Shown: positions 20,788 to 32,103 of the stretch, one piece after another
Numbering within the stretch: the stretch's first letter is position 1
How the letters are laid out: each line of letters opens with the position of its first letter
From: Zopfochytrium polystomum
Taxonomy: Eukaryota; Chytridiomycota; Chytridiomycetes; Chytridiales; Chytridiaceae
Direction: 5' to 3'
NCBI GenBank assembly: GCA_025765615.1
Contig: JAIVFJ010000071.1
Location: forward strand, 62,001-126,000
DNA: 64,000 bases
The notes under the pieces: model-generated
The model's database searches: none
What the model was told of the DNA's origin: nothing
The model's input: only the letters and a program-made list of their open reading frames with translations
Program-made: the position numbers and the translations under genes

Positions 20788-21659
20788 AGACTGAAATAAT
20801 TCATGGAGTTTTACAACAACATCAAGGAGGCTCATGCTGATTGGGAAAAGCAAACACAAGTTCCAAACCAAAAAAAAGTGAACTTGCACAAACTCACCTG
20901 GATTTTCCTTTCTTGTACTCCAAGACTTGCCCCAAAGAACAGGATACGCTCTATCAAACGAATCTCCAGCATGGCGGGTTAAAGGGTGAACTCTGTCACA
21001 GAGACCAGCACCAACGTAACTTGCAAGTTAAGCTGGCAACAATGACAGTGATTTTGCCACCTTTTGTATGGTCTGATATGCATGTGAGTTTGTTTCTGAG
21101 GAGATCGAGTTCTTTACATTCAGTGCACGGCTTGTGGTCAGGTCGATCAGTGGCGGGCAGGCGGCCTGCAGCAGGGTGATCGGCGATGCGCTGTTGGATG
21201 GCTTCATTCGAAGTGGGGAGATCTGCAGCGTGGTATCGTCCATTGTGCTCTCTGCAGGCTGAGTGCTCTGCAGATTCGCCACGGCGCGTGTCATCCATTC
21301 GGCTATTTTGTTTTTATTTTTTTTTTTTTGGCTGGGGTTTGGGCAACAAATTAAGCGGGTACGAATTTTGCTTTCACTGGCCAACTGACAGTGGAACATT
21401 AAACGAGGCAGGGTAATAATTATTGAGAGCTATTAAGGAGCCAACAGGGGACGATCAATGGAACGAAAACCAGGAACGGCAAAAAGATGAGACCAAGAGG
21501 AATAGCACTTTGACACGATGCTGTCACAAGCAACGCTGAGGACATAGCCGTATTGTATATGTTACATTGGAAAGCAAAGTCCAGCCGAAGAAATCAGCAC
21601 TGTCGAATTTCAGAAGAAAAGAGAAAAGTTTACAAACGAGAAGCCTCGCTCAGCATCGT
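20788..21659. other. AT-rich interval, no supported gene
   Basis: A minus-strand coding-like stretch at about 21090-21290 (EWMTRAVANLQSTQPAEST) has no start, domain or partner exon I can define. The remainder is AT-rich. Confidence 0.5.
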
Positions 21660-22100
21660 TTAGGCAACCTCCTTGGCAGCTGTGGACGAGCCTCTGCCGG
21701 CAGCAATGAGCCCAACCAGAAGTAGCAAAACGACGGTCGCAATGCCGTCCATGTCAGATGGACAAGCGCCCCTCATGGCGACGGCGGCGACGATCGCCAC
21801 CAAATCCAAGACGACGACACCGAGGGCAAATCCGCGGAGTCCCGCCGACCACCGCGCCTGGTGGTTGTCGTCGCTGGAAGAATGCTTTGGACCGCACACG
21901 ATGAGCGCCATCGAGGCGACCAGGACGGCGGCGGTGAAGAAGCCGGCGATGATAGAAATGCGGTCAAGCTCTGCGGGGCACGACGAGGAAGACTTGACGG
22001 CGAAGGCCGATATGATGGCGACGAGCGAGGCCGCGGCGACGCCCACGGAGAAGCCGTTGAATGAAAGGCGGAGGGTGCGGTTTGACAGCGAAGAAGACAT
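21660..22100 (-). CDS. Small four-helix membrane protein (copy 2)
   Basis: 146 residues from the ATG at 22100. Same plan as the gene at 12097-12549: four hydrophobic segments, invariant SCPAELDRISIIAGF, and the C-terminus GRGSSTAA. The second loop carries DDNHQARW instead of Ser repeats, and the last helix is shorter. Leader sequences of the two copies align, so the block was duplicated with its control region. The changes keep the frame and the hydrophobicity, which suggests that both copies are under selection. The family is unassigned. Confidence 0.75.
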   Translation of the reverse strand: MSSSLSNRTLRLSFNGFSVGVAAASLVAIISAFAVKSSSSCPAELDRISIIAGFFTAAVLVASMALIVCGPKHSSSDDNHQARWSAGLRGFALGVVVLDLVAIVAAVAMRGACPSDMDGIATVVLLLLVGLIAAGRGSSTAAKEVA

Positions 22101-22846
22101 GGGGAGGGTTGGTTGCAAGCCTTGACGAAAAACAAAATGGATCAAGGAGAGGCGGCGGGAGGGGCTGGAGTATAAAGGCAGAGGGAGAGGTGTGTACAGA
22201 ACGAGTGGAAGGACTCTTTTTTTGTGCCCCTGGATATTTAAGGTTACGTGATTTGTAGTACTTGCATGACCTCACTCTTATCGAGCTGAACAATGCAAAG
22301 TTTGCCTCCTGCGCCACGAGTCAATCTCAGAAAGGAAACCTTCTTGCGTGGAAGGGTGCAAATTATTTTAACACCTTTTTTCCCTTTTTTGGAATGAAAT
22401 AGCCACCCACCCACGTGCGCATGGGAAGGGGTCCAAAACGAACGTGTGCCCTGGCTCTTGACAGGCGCTCTTTCCCCTCCCAAAGCAAAGCCTGTCCCTC
22501 CTCCTCTTTCGGATTGTTTCTTCGATGTTCGAAACTTGCCAAACCCCCGCGTTTTTGTCCGAGTTGATCCCATTTCTCCTCTCTGGCGGCCATTCTTCTT
22601 TGAGTTCCCGTTGGTTGTTGAGGTTGCCCAATATTCGATATTTTTGTTACTTTTCGCTTGACAAGCGACAGCAAAAAAGTGTTGTTGAAAATTGTCTCTG
22701 ATCATTAGTTTTACCGGAGGATTCGAGAGTGGAACGGGAGTGGAAGCCGCACTGGGCTTTTTTCGTCACAGCAAGAGTAGTGTTGTCTGCTTTGAATGAT
22801 TCGATACTGACTCTAAAGCTGGCGTTTTCCCTTTCGCCGCTCCTTA
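22101..22846. other. Intergenic, duplicated leader at one end
   Basis: 22101-22330 is the duplicated upstream region of the membrane-protein gene. The rest has no supported gene; open minus frames here are short and lack motifs. Confidence 0.6.
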
Positions 22847-23559
22847 TTATTGTTGGGCGAGTGGGATGGCCCCTCTGAAACTCAATTTTTCGTGCCCATC
22901 CATGGTCCAGCCCTCGGTGGGCCAAGGGGGCAAGATGTGCGGCGGAGGGATCGAGTCGGGATCGGCGTCGTTAGGAGGATGGGCGGGTGGCGGCGCGGGG
23001 AGTGCGGGCGAGAGGCGGATCGAGTTTGCTAGGACCCAGGGAGAGAAGTCGAGCCCGATTTCGCCGACGGCGGCGAGTGGCTTGGGAGCGGCCTTAAGGA
23101 GGCGGAGGAGAGCCGGGACGAGGCGCGGGTCGGCCGCGACGGTAGCGGTGGTCGCTCCGTCGGGAGTGGCGGCGTCAGCTGGCGCGCGGATCGTCTCGAC
23201 GGGGTGAATGCCGGCGCACGGGAGCATCGCGACGGCGGCGGCTGTGGTGGTGGATGCGGAGAGGACGGCGACCGTGAGGGCTTCGTGGATGTTCTCGGGG
23301 GTGAGGACGATGGCGGCGAGGTGGAAGGTTGCCGATTCCGGAGCGATGTCGGGAAGCACGAGCAGCGCTCCCGTGCGCTCGTCCACGAGCGAGCCGGCGA
23401 CGATTGCGCGCGAGGCCGCGTGTCGGTCGATCTCGGACGGCGTGAAGCCCGAAGCGTTTTCGGATTGCGGGTAGCCATCGCCGCCGGCCGCGGTGTCACT
23501 GGTGTCCCCACGCGGTAGAAGTGCGAATGGCAGTCGACCAGGACGAGATCCGACGCCAT
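22847..23559 (-). pseudogene. Truncated TatD-family metal-dependent nuclease (TATDN3-like)
   Basis: ATG at 23559 begins MASDLVLVDCHSHFYRVG, the first metal-binding D-C-H-x-H of TatD deoxyribonucleases. A frame change follows within about 23440-23515. Either a short intron (GTGGGG... to ...CCGAG) or a frameshift leads into the second frame, which holds CAGIHPVET and AVGEIGLDFSPWVL, the family hallmark. After that Glu/Asp motif, the protein should continue about 150-200 residues with the Q-x-x-x-F-x-x-Q helix, VHSR and final Asp ligand. Here it runs into a Pro-rich tail and stops at 22847. No matching sequence follows in any frame. I conclude that the 3' half is lost, so catalysis is unlikely. 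Confidence 0.65.
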
Positions 23560-23724
23560 GCTGCAAGGAAGGAAAAAGTACGGGTTCTACCTGATCCTTA
23601 TCCAAAGCGCGCAGAGAGCACGCCAGCGCTCCCACCCGGCCCATTGTTTCCATCAACCGCAAACGGCAAAACGAGATACTTCACGTTTCAACGAAAAGGG
23701 AAATAACGAGAGAAACAAGAATGG

Positions 23725-25803
23725 CTACACAGTTGCATCGACCCAACCGTACGCTTCCACAACCTCAGTGCTTCGCGGAATCCACTCAAACTCGATCTCC
23801 CTGCCTTCCCGTAATACAGTCAGCTTCATTGTCGCGTCAAGCCGATCCTCGACCAGCCATACCATCCACTGGCGGACGAGCTCGTCGCCCAACCGCACCC
23901 CAGCCCGCTCCGCGTTCGAGCCCGGCACAACCTCTACAACCTTGCCGCCCTTCATCGTGTAGCCGAGCTCGAAGCGGCGCCATCCGTCCATGCGAACCCG
24001 ACGCAGCCCGAGCCCTCTGAGCGAGTGCTCGCCAGGAACGATCAAGTCCCCTTTGAAGAAGGCCTCGTACGCCGCGTTAAAAGCGTCGGCGCCAACGTAC
24101 GACGCAAGCAGCTGCTTGAAGTCGTCGATGGTGAACTTGATGCCTTCCTTCCGGCGTCTACAGACGGCGAGAATAACATCGTCCATGCAGTGCCGGCCGT
24201 CCGTCGCTGACACGATCATTCCGTCGAGCTGGGCGATGAAGGTGAAACCGCGGTTGTACGGGACCCGCACCAAGTTCACATCCATCGGCAAGTCAAAGTA
24301 CCGCTCCAACAACTCGCCAAAGCCCATCCGCTGCACGCCAGCTGGAGCCGTGTAGTACGCCTGGGCCAGGTCGTTCAGCTTCTGGATCATCACTTGCCGC
24401 GGGGTCAAACCGCGCCGCCGAACGGTGGCGGCGGCGGCGTCGCCCACGCTTCCGCTGTGAAACGCATCGGAGTTCATTCCGACCACCGCCGTGAGCCACT
24501 CGGCGACGCCCTCGATGTACCATACAGACTCGTCCATGAGCCATCGGGGGTTCCGCTTCCCGGGGGGCACTTCGTCCAGCAGTGCATACTCGTGGACCGT
24601 CTCATGCGAAAGAAGCGCCTCGAACGAGAGCTCGTCGGCGTACTCCGTCGACTCCTCGCTGAACTCGACGATGAACGAGCGCGTGGAGCCCGTGCCGCCG
24701 TTGCCCTCCTCGACCTGGCGGAAAAACACGCGGAACGGCTCGTCGTTGGCGTCAAAGTACGCTGCGATGCGCGCGTGGTTGATGCGCGACTGCACGGCGA
24801 GCGCGGTGACGTTGAAGGGCGCCGGTTCTAGCCAGTAGACCGCAAACTCGCCCGTCGCCACGTGTTTGCCAGCCGGCGGCGGCGGCGGCGGCGGCGCGGT
24901 CCAGTCGGGATACCTGCGCAGGGCGCCGACGGCAAAGATGGCGTTGCTGACCAGATCGATCAATGGCCCGCGGGCGACGGAGACCGCCGTGTCACCGTGG
25001 GACCAAGCCCCGCGGATGGCGGCGGATTGGGCGGGTGCGGAGCGGAGGTCCCACTCGACAGTGACGTCCCAGTCGCCTCCAAAGACGGGATCAGCGTCGT
25101 TGTCTTCGTCTCTGGAGGGTGGGACCGGGATGAAGCTGACCCCCTGGCCGACCAGGCCGGTCCTGGAGACGTCTCTGCGGAGGTCCACGCGCGCGCCGGA
25201 CCGGGTGCCGTTTTCCATCCTCCTGTACGGCGCGAGGAAACGGACGACAACCTGCTCGAGGGCCCTGGGCGTCGTCTCGTCGTCGTCCACGTACCAAACC
25301 CTCGGCCCAAAGACGGGGTCCTTGTCGACGTAGACCAGCTTGAGGAACCTGCCGTCGGCGTCAAAGGTGGCTATCGGGTTGGTGTCGCTGTCGTAGCGCG
25401 CGGACGGCACGTCCCCGAAGAACAAGAGAGGAAGCGACAGAAACGGGCGCTGTGGTTGGAACCGGTGCGAGCGGGACGTCATTGTCATTGCGACGTCAAT
25501 GGCGACCGGCTCCGAGGGGGCGGTGGCCGAGAACACGGGACGCATGAGAAGGTGCATCGACGGCAGAGCTGCTTGCGCCAGCGCTGGTGGCGCCTGCGCG
25601 GCGGTATTGGCCTGCTCGAAAGAGAAGGCGCCGATGATGGGCTGCTGTTGTTGCTGTTGGTTTTGCTGAAGGACAGATGGTTGTGTGGTTGCCACGTGGT
25701 GGTGGCGGTCTACGTGAGGCGCCGCCGCGACGGCGCCGTCACAGGCAAGGAGTGCCAGCAGCAGCAGGAGCCTTGCAACCATGACTGTTGCTTGTTCCTT
25801 CAT
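23725..25803 (-). CDS. Secreted M61-like metallopeptidase with C-terminal PDZ domain
   Basis: Single exon, 692 residues from the ATG at 25803. Residues 8-27 form a signal peptide (ARLLLLLALLACDGAVAAA), followed by a His/Gln-rich linker. The middle has a beta-rich N-terminal region and the zinc site HETVH (400-404) in LLSHETVHEYALL, then WYIEGVAEWL, where E431 is the likely third zinc ligand; Glu401 would be the catalytic base. A PDZ domain lies at about 617-685 (GGKVVEVVPGSNAERAGVRLGD). This order (beta sandwich, gluzincin, PDZ) is that of glycyl-aminopeptidase family M61. A secretory signal implies an exported or vacuolar enzyme that trims N-terminal residues. Its 3' neighbour is the truncated TatD gene on the same strand. 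Confidence 0.85.
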   Translation of the reverse strand: MKEQATVMVARLLLLLALLACDGAVAAAPHVDRHHHVATTQPSVLQQNQQQQQQPIIGAFSFEQANTAAQAPPALAQAALPSMHLLMRPVFSATAPSEPVAIDVAMTMTSRSHRFQPQRPFLSLPLLFFGDVPSARYDSDTNPIATFDADGRFLKLVYVDKDPVFGPRVWYVDDDETTPRALEQVVVRFLAPYRRMENGTRSGARVDLRRDVSRTGLVGQGVSFIPVPPSRDEDNDADPVFGGDWDVTVEWDLRSAPAQSAAIRGAWSHGDTAVSVARGPLIDLVSNAIFAVGALRRYPDWTAPPPPPPPAGKHVATGEFAVYWLEPAPFNVTALAVQSRINHARIAAYFDANDEPFRVFFRQVEEGNGGTGSTRSFIVEFSEESTEYADELSFEALLSHETVHEYALLDEVPPGKRNPRWLMDESVWYIEGVAEWLTAVVGMNSDAFHSGSVGDAAAATVRRRGLTPRQVMIQKLNDLAQAYYTAPAGVQRMGFGELLERYFDLPMDVNLVRVPYNRGFTFIAQLDGMIVSATDGRHCMDDVILAVCRRRKEGIKFTIDDFKQLLASYVGADAFNAAYEAFFKGDLIVPGEHSLRGLGLRRVRMDGWRRFELGYTMKGGKVVEVVPGSNAERAGVRLGDELVRQWMVWLVEDRLDATMKLTVLREGREIEFEWIPRSTEVVEAYGWVDATV

Positions 25804-26763
25804 CACCAAATATATCCTGTGATTTTTACTTAAAGTGCAGCGGGAGAGAAAGAAGCGAGGCACCATGCGGGCCTCGAGACCGAAATTCGTGGGGACTCTC
25901 GTCCCAAAAGGGCAAGCACTGGATTCCGTTTCTTGCCCTACCCGCACGGAACGCTGCTTGCTACGATATCAATAACAACAATTCGGATGCTGTGATCTGC
26001 AAAAACACACGGAACAATCGTAAAGCCTACTTGCATCACTTAGACAGTTGAGATAAAACTCGTCCACTTTTGGTAAACTGGCTGCTCACCATCATTTCGC
26101 AGTATGCGAGGTATCAAAAAAAAAAAAACTCCCAATACAAGTCCACTGTGCCCATCCGATTGGGCGGGAACGGGTGGGTGGTGCAAGCTTCGAAAGTGGG
26201 TCTCGAGCCTCTCTATTTGTGCGTTCATAAAGCTTTCAGACTTGCGCTAATTAAGCTCTCATTTTACTTGTTACACGGAGATGTTACCATCTGGCTTTTC
26301 TACAATAAAATAAGCTTCAACCACGTTGTGCGTTTGCAGAACTCGCGTTTGCAGAACCCATCAGCAAGATGCTTCTTATGCGAAAAGGTGGCGTCCAACC
26401 CCAGCCACGCAACCTCCAAATGCGCCTCATATCTAAATCTTTCTTCTTTGCGCTGTACTGCTGTCGACGGAAGCGCCAAATCCACGATGCTCGTTGCTCC
26501 CCTGTTCACTTAAAATACCGCTGTTGGCGACGCAACCAAAAATTCTCTTAATGGCATTGCCGGAATGCCGCTCAAAGGCGGGCCAAGGTCGGATCGCCCT
26601 CTCGCCATCTTGATATATGGGGTTGAGTTGACGGTTGGTAGCGGAACTACGAACGCTGCCAGTATTCGGAGAGCAAGGCCGGGGAGAGAAGACCGAGGCA
26701 TTTGGGGGCGGGCACGTCTCGTCTTCACGACGAGTTGTCTGGAACGAAATCGCAATAAAAAAC
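25804..26763. other. Divergent intergenic region
   Basis: Upstream of both the peptidase (minus) and the first bZIP-like gene (plus). AT-rich from 25950 to 26550; no gene supported. Confidence 0.6.
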
Positions 26764-28118
26764 ATGGACTTTGACAGGCACGGCGTGGTGCGAGACGGAC
26801 GAGAGGTGCACGACGGGCGCGGTTGGGCCTCGCCGCAGCAGCGCGGAAACGCCATCGCGCTGCTCCGTCCTGCGATCGCGGTAGACTGCCGCCGAGCGAA
26901 CGGCGCCGCGCCAGCAGATCAACAGCCGGGAATATCGCGGGAAGCCCTGGCGTCCTCCGATGACGTGAGAAGAAGCGACTCCAATGTCCGACCGTTGTTC
27001 TTCCACGACTCTGCTGGATACGGGGACTACAGAGGTAAGCGGGGCTCATTCTCATTCATCTTGTCCTTCGTTTTGTCGCTTCGCGGCGCAAAATCTACTT
27101 TCTCATCGACCTGGCAGGGCCAGGCCTTCCCGACGCATCAATCGTGGAACGACCACTCGACTCAAGCTGGCGTCGTCATGCTCCAGAGGTGGTCTATAGC
27201 TCGTCCATCATAGAAAACGCGACAATCACGTCGTACTCTATGCCACCATGCACGATCAGAGAATGCACTCAATCCGTCCCGATTTCCTTGAACGCCCCAT
27301 TACGCTACGTAGGCTCGGATAGAGTCATCCGACGGCCTGGCGAACTCGAACTCGTCAGTAACGGCGGCTGCAGTATGGACCACGAGCCCAAACCTAACGC
27401 TACAATATACAGCAATGACGGTGTAGCGATATCCCGACCGCCCCCGCTGCCGTCCAGGCAGTGTTGCGACCGAGAGGCTGTCTGGGAGAGCGGTCTTGTT
27501 CCGCCTCAAGAAAAGCGTTGTGATTCAGCCCTGCCTATATGTGGACTGACCGAGCCGATCCGGTCCGCCGAAAGGACCGTACTCATGCCGAATATCAACA
27601 GAGGCGAGCGAGACAGAAACCGGCACCTCGCCTCAACACATCCCAGTCGCCCGCCAGCGGACACCGCAAGCTCCCGACTAGGAGCACCTCGCCGAACAAA
27701 GAGGCCCCATCGAGTAGGCCGTCCGCACCGCGGCACTTCACTGGGTGACGGCGGCACCCGCGACCAAACAGAGACGGCCGGATCGCGGCATCAAGCGGCG
27801 GTGCCAGCGGCGCGCGACGAGGCATCGCACGCGGACGGTCCCTCGGCATGTGCTGCTGCTGGCGATTTGGTCGCGACGGGCGTGCGTGAGCCGCAGATCC
27901 CCGTCGCAGGAACGGTCGGGGCTGGGGCGGCCAGGGTGGGGCGGGGTGGCTGGCAGAAGCGGGCGATTCGGAGCTACGCAGCAAGCGTGCGAGCGCGCGT
28001 GCGATTCCACAAGGCCAAGAGGCAGCTGCTGCGGGAGATTGCTGAGCTTCGTAAGGAGAGCCAGGAGCTGCGACGATCGTTGAGCGAGTTGGAGGTGGAG
28101 CGGAAGCGGCGCGGGTGA
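26764..28118 (+). CDS. Atypical bZIP-like transcription factor (copy 1)
   Basis: Exons join(26764..27034, 27118..28118), intron 83 bp (GTAAGC...GGCAG, phase 1), 423 residues. The long N-terminal part is disordered and rich in Ser, Arg and Pro. The C-terminus has KRAIRSYAASVRARVRF (about 363-379), which aligns with the CPC1-type basic region R-N-T-A-A-S-A-R-F-R but with Ser in place of the base-contacting Asn. A leucine zipper follows at once, with Leu every seven residues (LREIAEL RKESQEL RRSLSEL). It probably acts as a nuclear dimer. The tandem paralog at 29460-31036 shares the intron position and phase, an N-terminal motif (REALASSDD here, PDALESSDC there) and the zipper. DNA specificity is likely altered or lost. 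Confidence 0.7.
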
Positions 28119-29459
28119 GTTGTGACTTTCTTTCTCTCTCTGCTCGGATCCCCAGTGAGTGGCGAACTCGGGAGTGGGGGGACAGGGGGCATCGTCTCGG
28201 AGGGGCAGGTGTGTCATAGCTTTCTAAAGCAGTTCACAATCCGAACATCTGCAAGTGATTGCATGAGGGAGGTCTCACTACAGGGGTCGTTGCGAGCAGG
28301 AAGGGGAAAGCGGGCTGGCGAAACAAAAAATAGAGTCCATCTACCTTCCTTCGCCAACGACAACGATTTGTTCACAGCACACAAAGCTAACGCCCGTTGA
28401 GAGCCCAGTGCCGACAGGCCGGAAGGGGCGAGTTCACGGGGCGGGGTGTCACCGCGTTCGGGAGCCGTCGTGCGCCCAACAGCCCGCGGCACCAAGAATT
28501 GTTGCGTTCCTTCACGTTATTTCTTTTCTTCTTTTGTTGAGTTGTTACTTTTGACGCGAACCGCGGAGAGCTCGGATGCCACGCGGGTCCGCACGAGGCA
28601 TTCGAAAAGTGATAGTGCAGACTTCGTTCCGTGTTGTTTCGCTATCTTTTCGACAATCTCGAGGCTCCATTTCTTTTCTTCGCTTATTTTTTTTTTCCCC
28701 CTTTGGGTTTGAGAAACGCGTGGAACGAACGCGAGACGGCAGACTTTGACAGTTCCGAAACGCAATCTGCAGTTTATTGTTGCGGGGTCGAAGAATGGGA
28801 AAACAGCTGTACGGAAGAGGCGCAAACGCTCTCTCTCCGGGCCCGCGCGCTGGTGACGCGTTTAGCCAACTCGGGTCCGCTTGTGAACAGGTGCCCGAAA
28901 CGTGTGAACGAACCGCACACAAGAAGCGACGTAAGCAACGGTGCATCGTTCTGAAGGCGTGCTGCAGAAAGCCCAGCTTCACGAGTATCCTTTTGCTCGG
29001 AATTCTTCGGTCTTCGAGTCGCTGCTCCGCCGCATCTGTCGGCTTGCATACCTACACCCCTAAAGCTCGCGGACTCCGAACGGTTTGCCCTTTGGCTTTT
29101 GAATTTATGCTCAAAACCCAAACAACTTGTATCACTCCTGTGCGAAATATTCTTCAAAATAAAAAATGGAGGCATGAGCGCCTCATGTGCGCCTCGTTCA
29201 TTTCACATTCACCAGTCTCGTGAGGGTAAGATCCCGAGCCGCCTAAACACGTCCGCTGCAGGCCGCCCCCACCTCGGTTGAAACCAACCACATCACGAAT
29301 GATGGGTTACAGTGTCTTGGCGACCAGCGGGCTGTCGATCCTGCGAGTCCAACCCGGATTAAGCTGAGGTTAGGAGAACCCGTGTTAGGATGACTCCTTC
29401 TGTCGAAACCACGACAAACTGCTGGGGGCGCCGACGCCCCGTCACGTCTACATGAAGAA
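28119..29459. other. Interval between tandem bZIP-like genes
   Basis: No supported gene. A 102-codon minus frame (28517-28825) has no motif or clear ATG context. It holds the terminator of copy 1 and the promoter of copy 2. Confidence 0.55.
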
Positions 29460-31036
29460 ATGAGGAGGGTACCGCTTTGGTGGGTGAAGCGCTGCCCAAA
29501 ACCAAAGTCCCACGTGCCCAATGTGGACGTGTCCCAAAAAGAAATGAGCAAAGGGGCGATTTGCTTTCCATTACGCCCACCGATCGTGGAAGATAGCGTC
29601 GAACTGGGCGACGTGACCGCGGTAGTCGCGTGTCAAGCGGGTACACTGTCTCCTGATGCCTTAGAGTCCTCCGATTGCAGCTCCAACACGGATGTCGTTG
29701 AGCCAACAGGTACGCCGCTGAGCCATCGCTCACTCCGCCATCACACTCATCGCGTTTTCACCACCTCCGCATGGAGGCACAACCCGAATGCTGGCTGCCA
29801 CACGAACTTCTCCTCGCAGGGGAAGCGCGGAACCGTCCCTCTTACTGCACTGGAGCGTCTAAGGTCGACGATCTGGGTCTAACCCACGGAACGCTGAACA
29901 ATACGGCTTCGATGAACACCAGCACAACGAGAGCGACCTCTTCCTTTGGCAGTGCGATTGCGAACGACAACGACAATCTTCCGACGAGCTGCGAGTTAGG
30001 TTCACGCGAAATCGTCCCCGAATCCGCATCAAGCCTCGTGCAGTCATCATGGCAGCGACGAGACTCCCTAAGCGGTAATAGCTCGACCCGAGCTTCTCAT
30101 TGGCTCTGGCTGAGCGGAGATCCGTCGTCCCGATTCCTCGCGGTGGCCGTCTCCGAGCCCACCTCTTCAGCGCGAGGGATTCATTCCCGCGTCGGCGACT
30201 GTGAAGATACGCCAACCAAGTCCAGCACATCTTCTCCACGCCGGATTGATCAATCTGTCCAGCAGTCCAGCGATCCAGCGATTCAAGAGCTGCAGCTCTT
30301 GATGGAGCAGTTCAGCAAGCACGCCATCACATCGACGGATGGTAAGCCTCAACCATTGGACTTTGCGCTCCTTGGAATACCTCGCGGAACAAAGCGGTCG
30401 AGACGGAGAGCCGGCTGGCACCGTGGCACAGCGAAACAGGCTGTGTGCGAGATGGAGGCGGCTTTCTCGTCTCGCTCCGAACGGGACTTGGTTGCAGCGA
30501 CGTCGAATCGTGTCGTGCCCGTGCTTCAAGGACGGAGTGATTATGACGCCTTGGGCGTCCCGTACGACGAAACGAGCCAGTTGTGCGCCGTCGGCCGTTC
30601 TCTCGCATTGTCAGAACCGAGCGTGGATCCGTCGCCATCCATCGCTTCCCATTTACGCGCTAGAGATAGTGCGGAATCTGTCGAGCAGTCGAGGCTTCCG
30701 ACGATAGACCGAGCGATGGCGGGAAGCTCAGCCCGTGCACACGCATCCGTCAAGGACTGGGCCGCGAGCGCTCAGGCGCGTGTGAGGTACTTCAAAGAGA
30801 AACGGAAGCTCGTCCAAGAGGCAGCCGAACTTCGCCTCGAGAATCTGGAGCTGAGGAGGCGACTGGATCAGGCAGAGGCCGAGCGTAAAAGCCGGGGCGG
30901 TGAGTCTGTCAAAGTTCCATCTCGCGATCGCCTCCAGCTTGGCTTGGAGGGCGTCAGCAGGGTCTGCGAGATCTCGACTGACAGCGCCCGTTCGTGCAGG
31001 CTGAAACATCAAGACCGCATCTTACACAGCTATTGA
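29460..31036 (+). CDS. Atypical bZIP-like transcription factor (copy 2)
   Basis: Exons join(29460..29709, 29820..31036), intron 110 bp (GTACGC...TCGCAG, phase 1 like copy 1), 488 residues. The basic-region equivalent KDWAASAQARVRYFKEKRK (about 393-411) has Asp at the Asn position and Gln for one Arg, while the AAS core and the last Arg remain. The zipper reads LVQEAAEL RLENLEL RRRLDQA. An alternative end is possible: GTGAGT right after RKSRGG (30900) pairs with GTGCAG near 31000 and would stop translation almost at once, matching the end of copy 1 (ERKRRG-stop). The N-terminal 380 residues are disordered. This is a duplicated, diverging regulator. Confidence 0.7.
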
Positions 31037-32103
31037 TCTGGTAGCCTGGGACTTCTTAGTCGGGACAGCCGCACGAACGTGCTTAACGGGGTGGTGAAGC
31101 GATTGGGATGTAGGAGCGAACACAACAATAAAACGTGCTACGGCCGGAACGTACCAGCTGTTTTCAGCTGTGATGGTGAAGAGGGGTCGCCCACAGAGCA
31201 GAAAGCGCGCCACTGAATTTTCGGATCGGAAGACGCTGTCAAACTCCTTGGCAGCAGCATTACATGTATATTGGTTCTATTTCCCAGATTGACAACTGCT
31301 CCGCGGGCGGCACCGACCGGGGGCGCTATTGTCCTATTGTCCGGCTCGCGCGTCAGACGCGAATTTCGTGTAATAGGAGGATTCGCTGACACAAGAATGC
31401 AGCTCGTTATTTCGGCTTCATGCAGCCACGAGCCCATCGTCCACCCCAGCCTCGTGTATTCGGGCATTGCAGCTTTACCGAAGACGCGCCAGTTCAGTTG
31501 GGGTCTAGACTCCCATAACATCTTACAACCCCCAACCGGAACATTTACAGAGTTCCACGTTTCCGCGGCTCACTCTTTTGTGCTAAGTTTGTCAGGTTAG
31601 CAGGTTGGTGCGGGCGCAACATGATGGAAAGTGCAGAGCCCACAAGCTTCTCAACGCCAAACCAAAGTTTTCAGGCTGGTGCTGTTATTTTATTTTTCAC
31701 AAAGAAAAAAGGAACAAAAACGCAACATCCCTGTTTTCTCAATCAAACCTCAGGTGTTAGCCCGAGAATCTGATTGGAGAAGTTTATTGCAGGGAGGGAT
31801 ACGGAAAACTGCGTTCCGCATTTCCCTCTTGTTGCAAGGACATTTCCCAAAGTAAGGTCAGGGCCTCCCACAATGTCCTGGTACTCTATTCCTGCACCGC
31901 CTCTGCTGCCCTTGCTGATTTCCATATTTGCCTGGTGTTCTCTAATCTCTCTGATGATCGCCTGAGGTATCGCCCAAGGTCGGGAGCATTTGCCCGCACT
32001 CATTTTATACATAAATAACACATACATACGATTCCTCCACATCTCGTACTTCAAACATGTCCAAAATCCCTCCGCATGACCGAGTGGACAGCGCGCCGGC
32101 GGG
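31037..32103. other. Gene-free interval
   Basis: Separates the 3' ends of the convergent bZIP-like and tetraspanin genes. No coding potential beyond short chance frames. Confidence 0.6.

Noticed and set aside
24862..25833. 323-codon plus frame opposite the M61 gene
   Set aside because: No motif, and the minus frame has a signal peptide, zinc site and PDZ.
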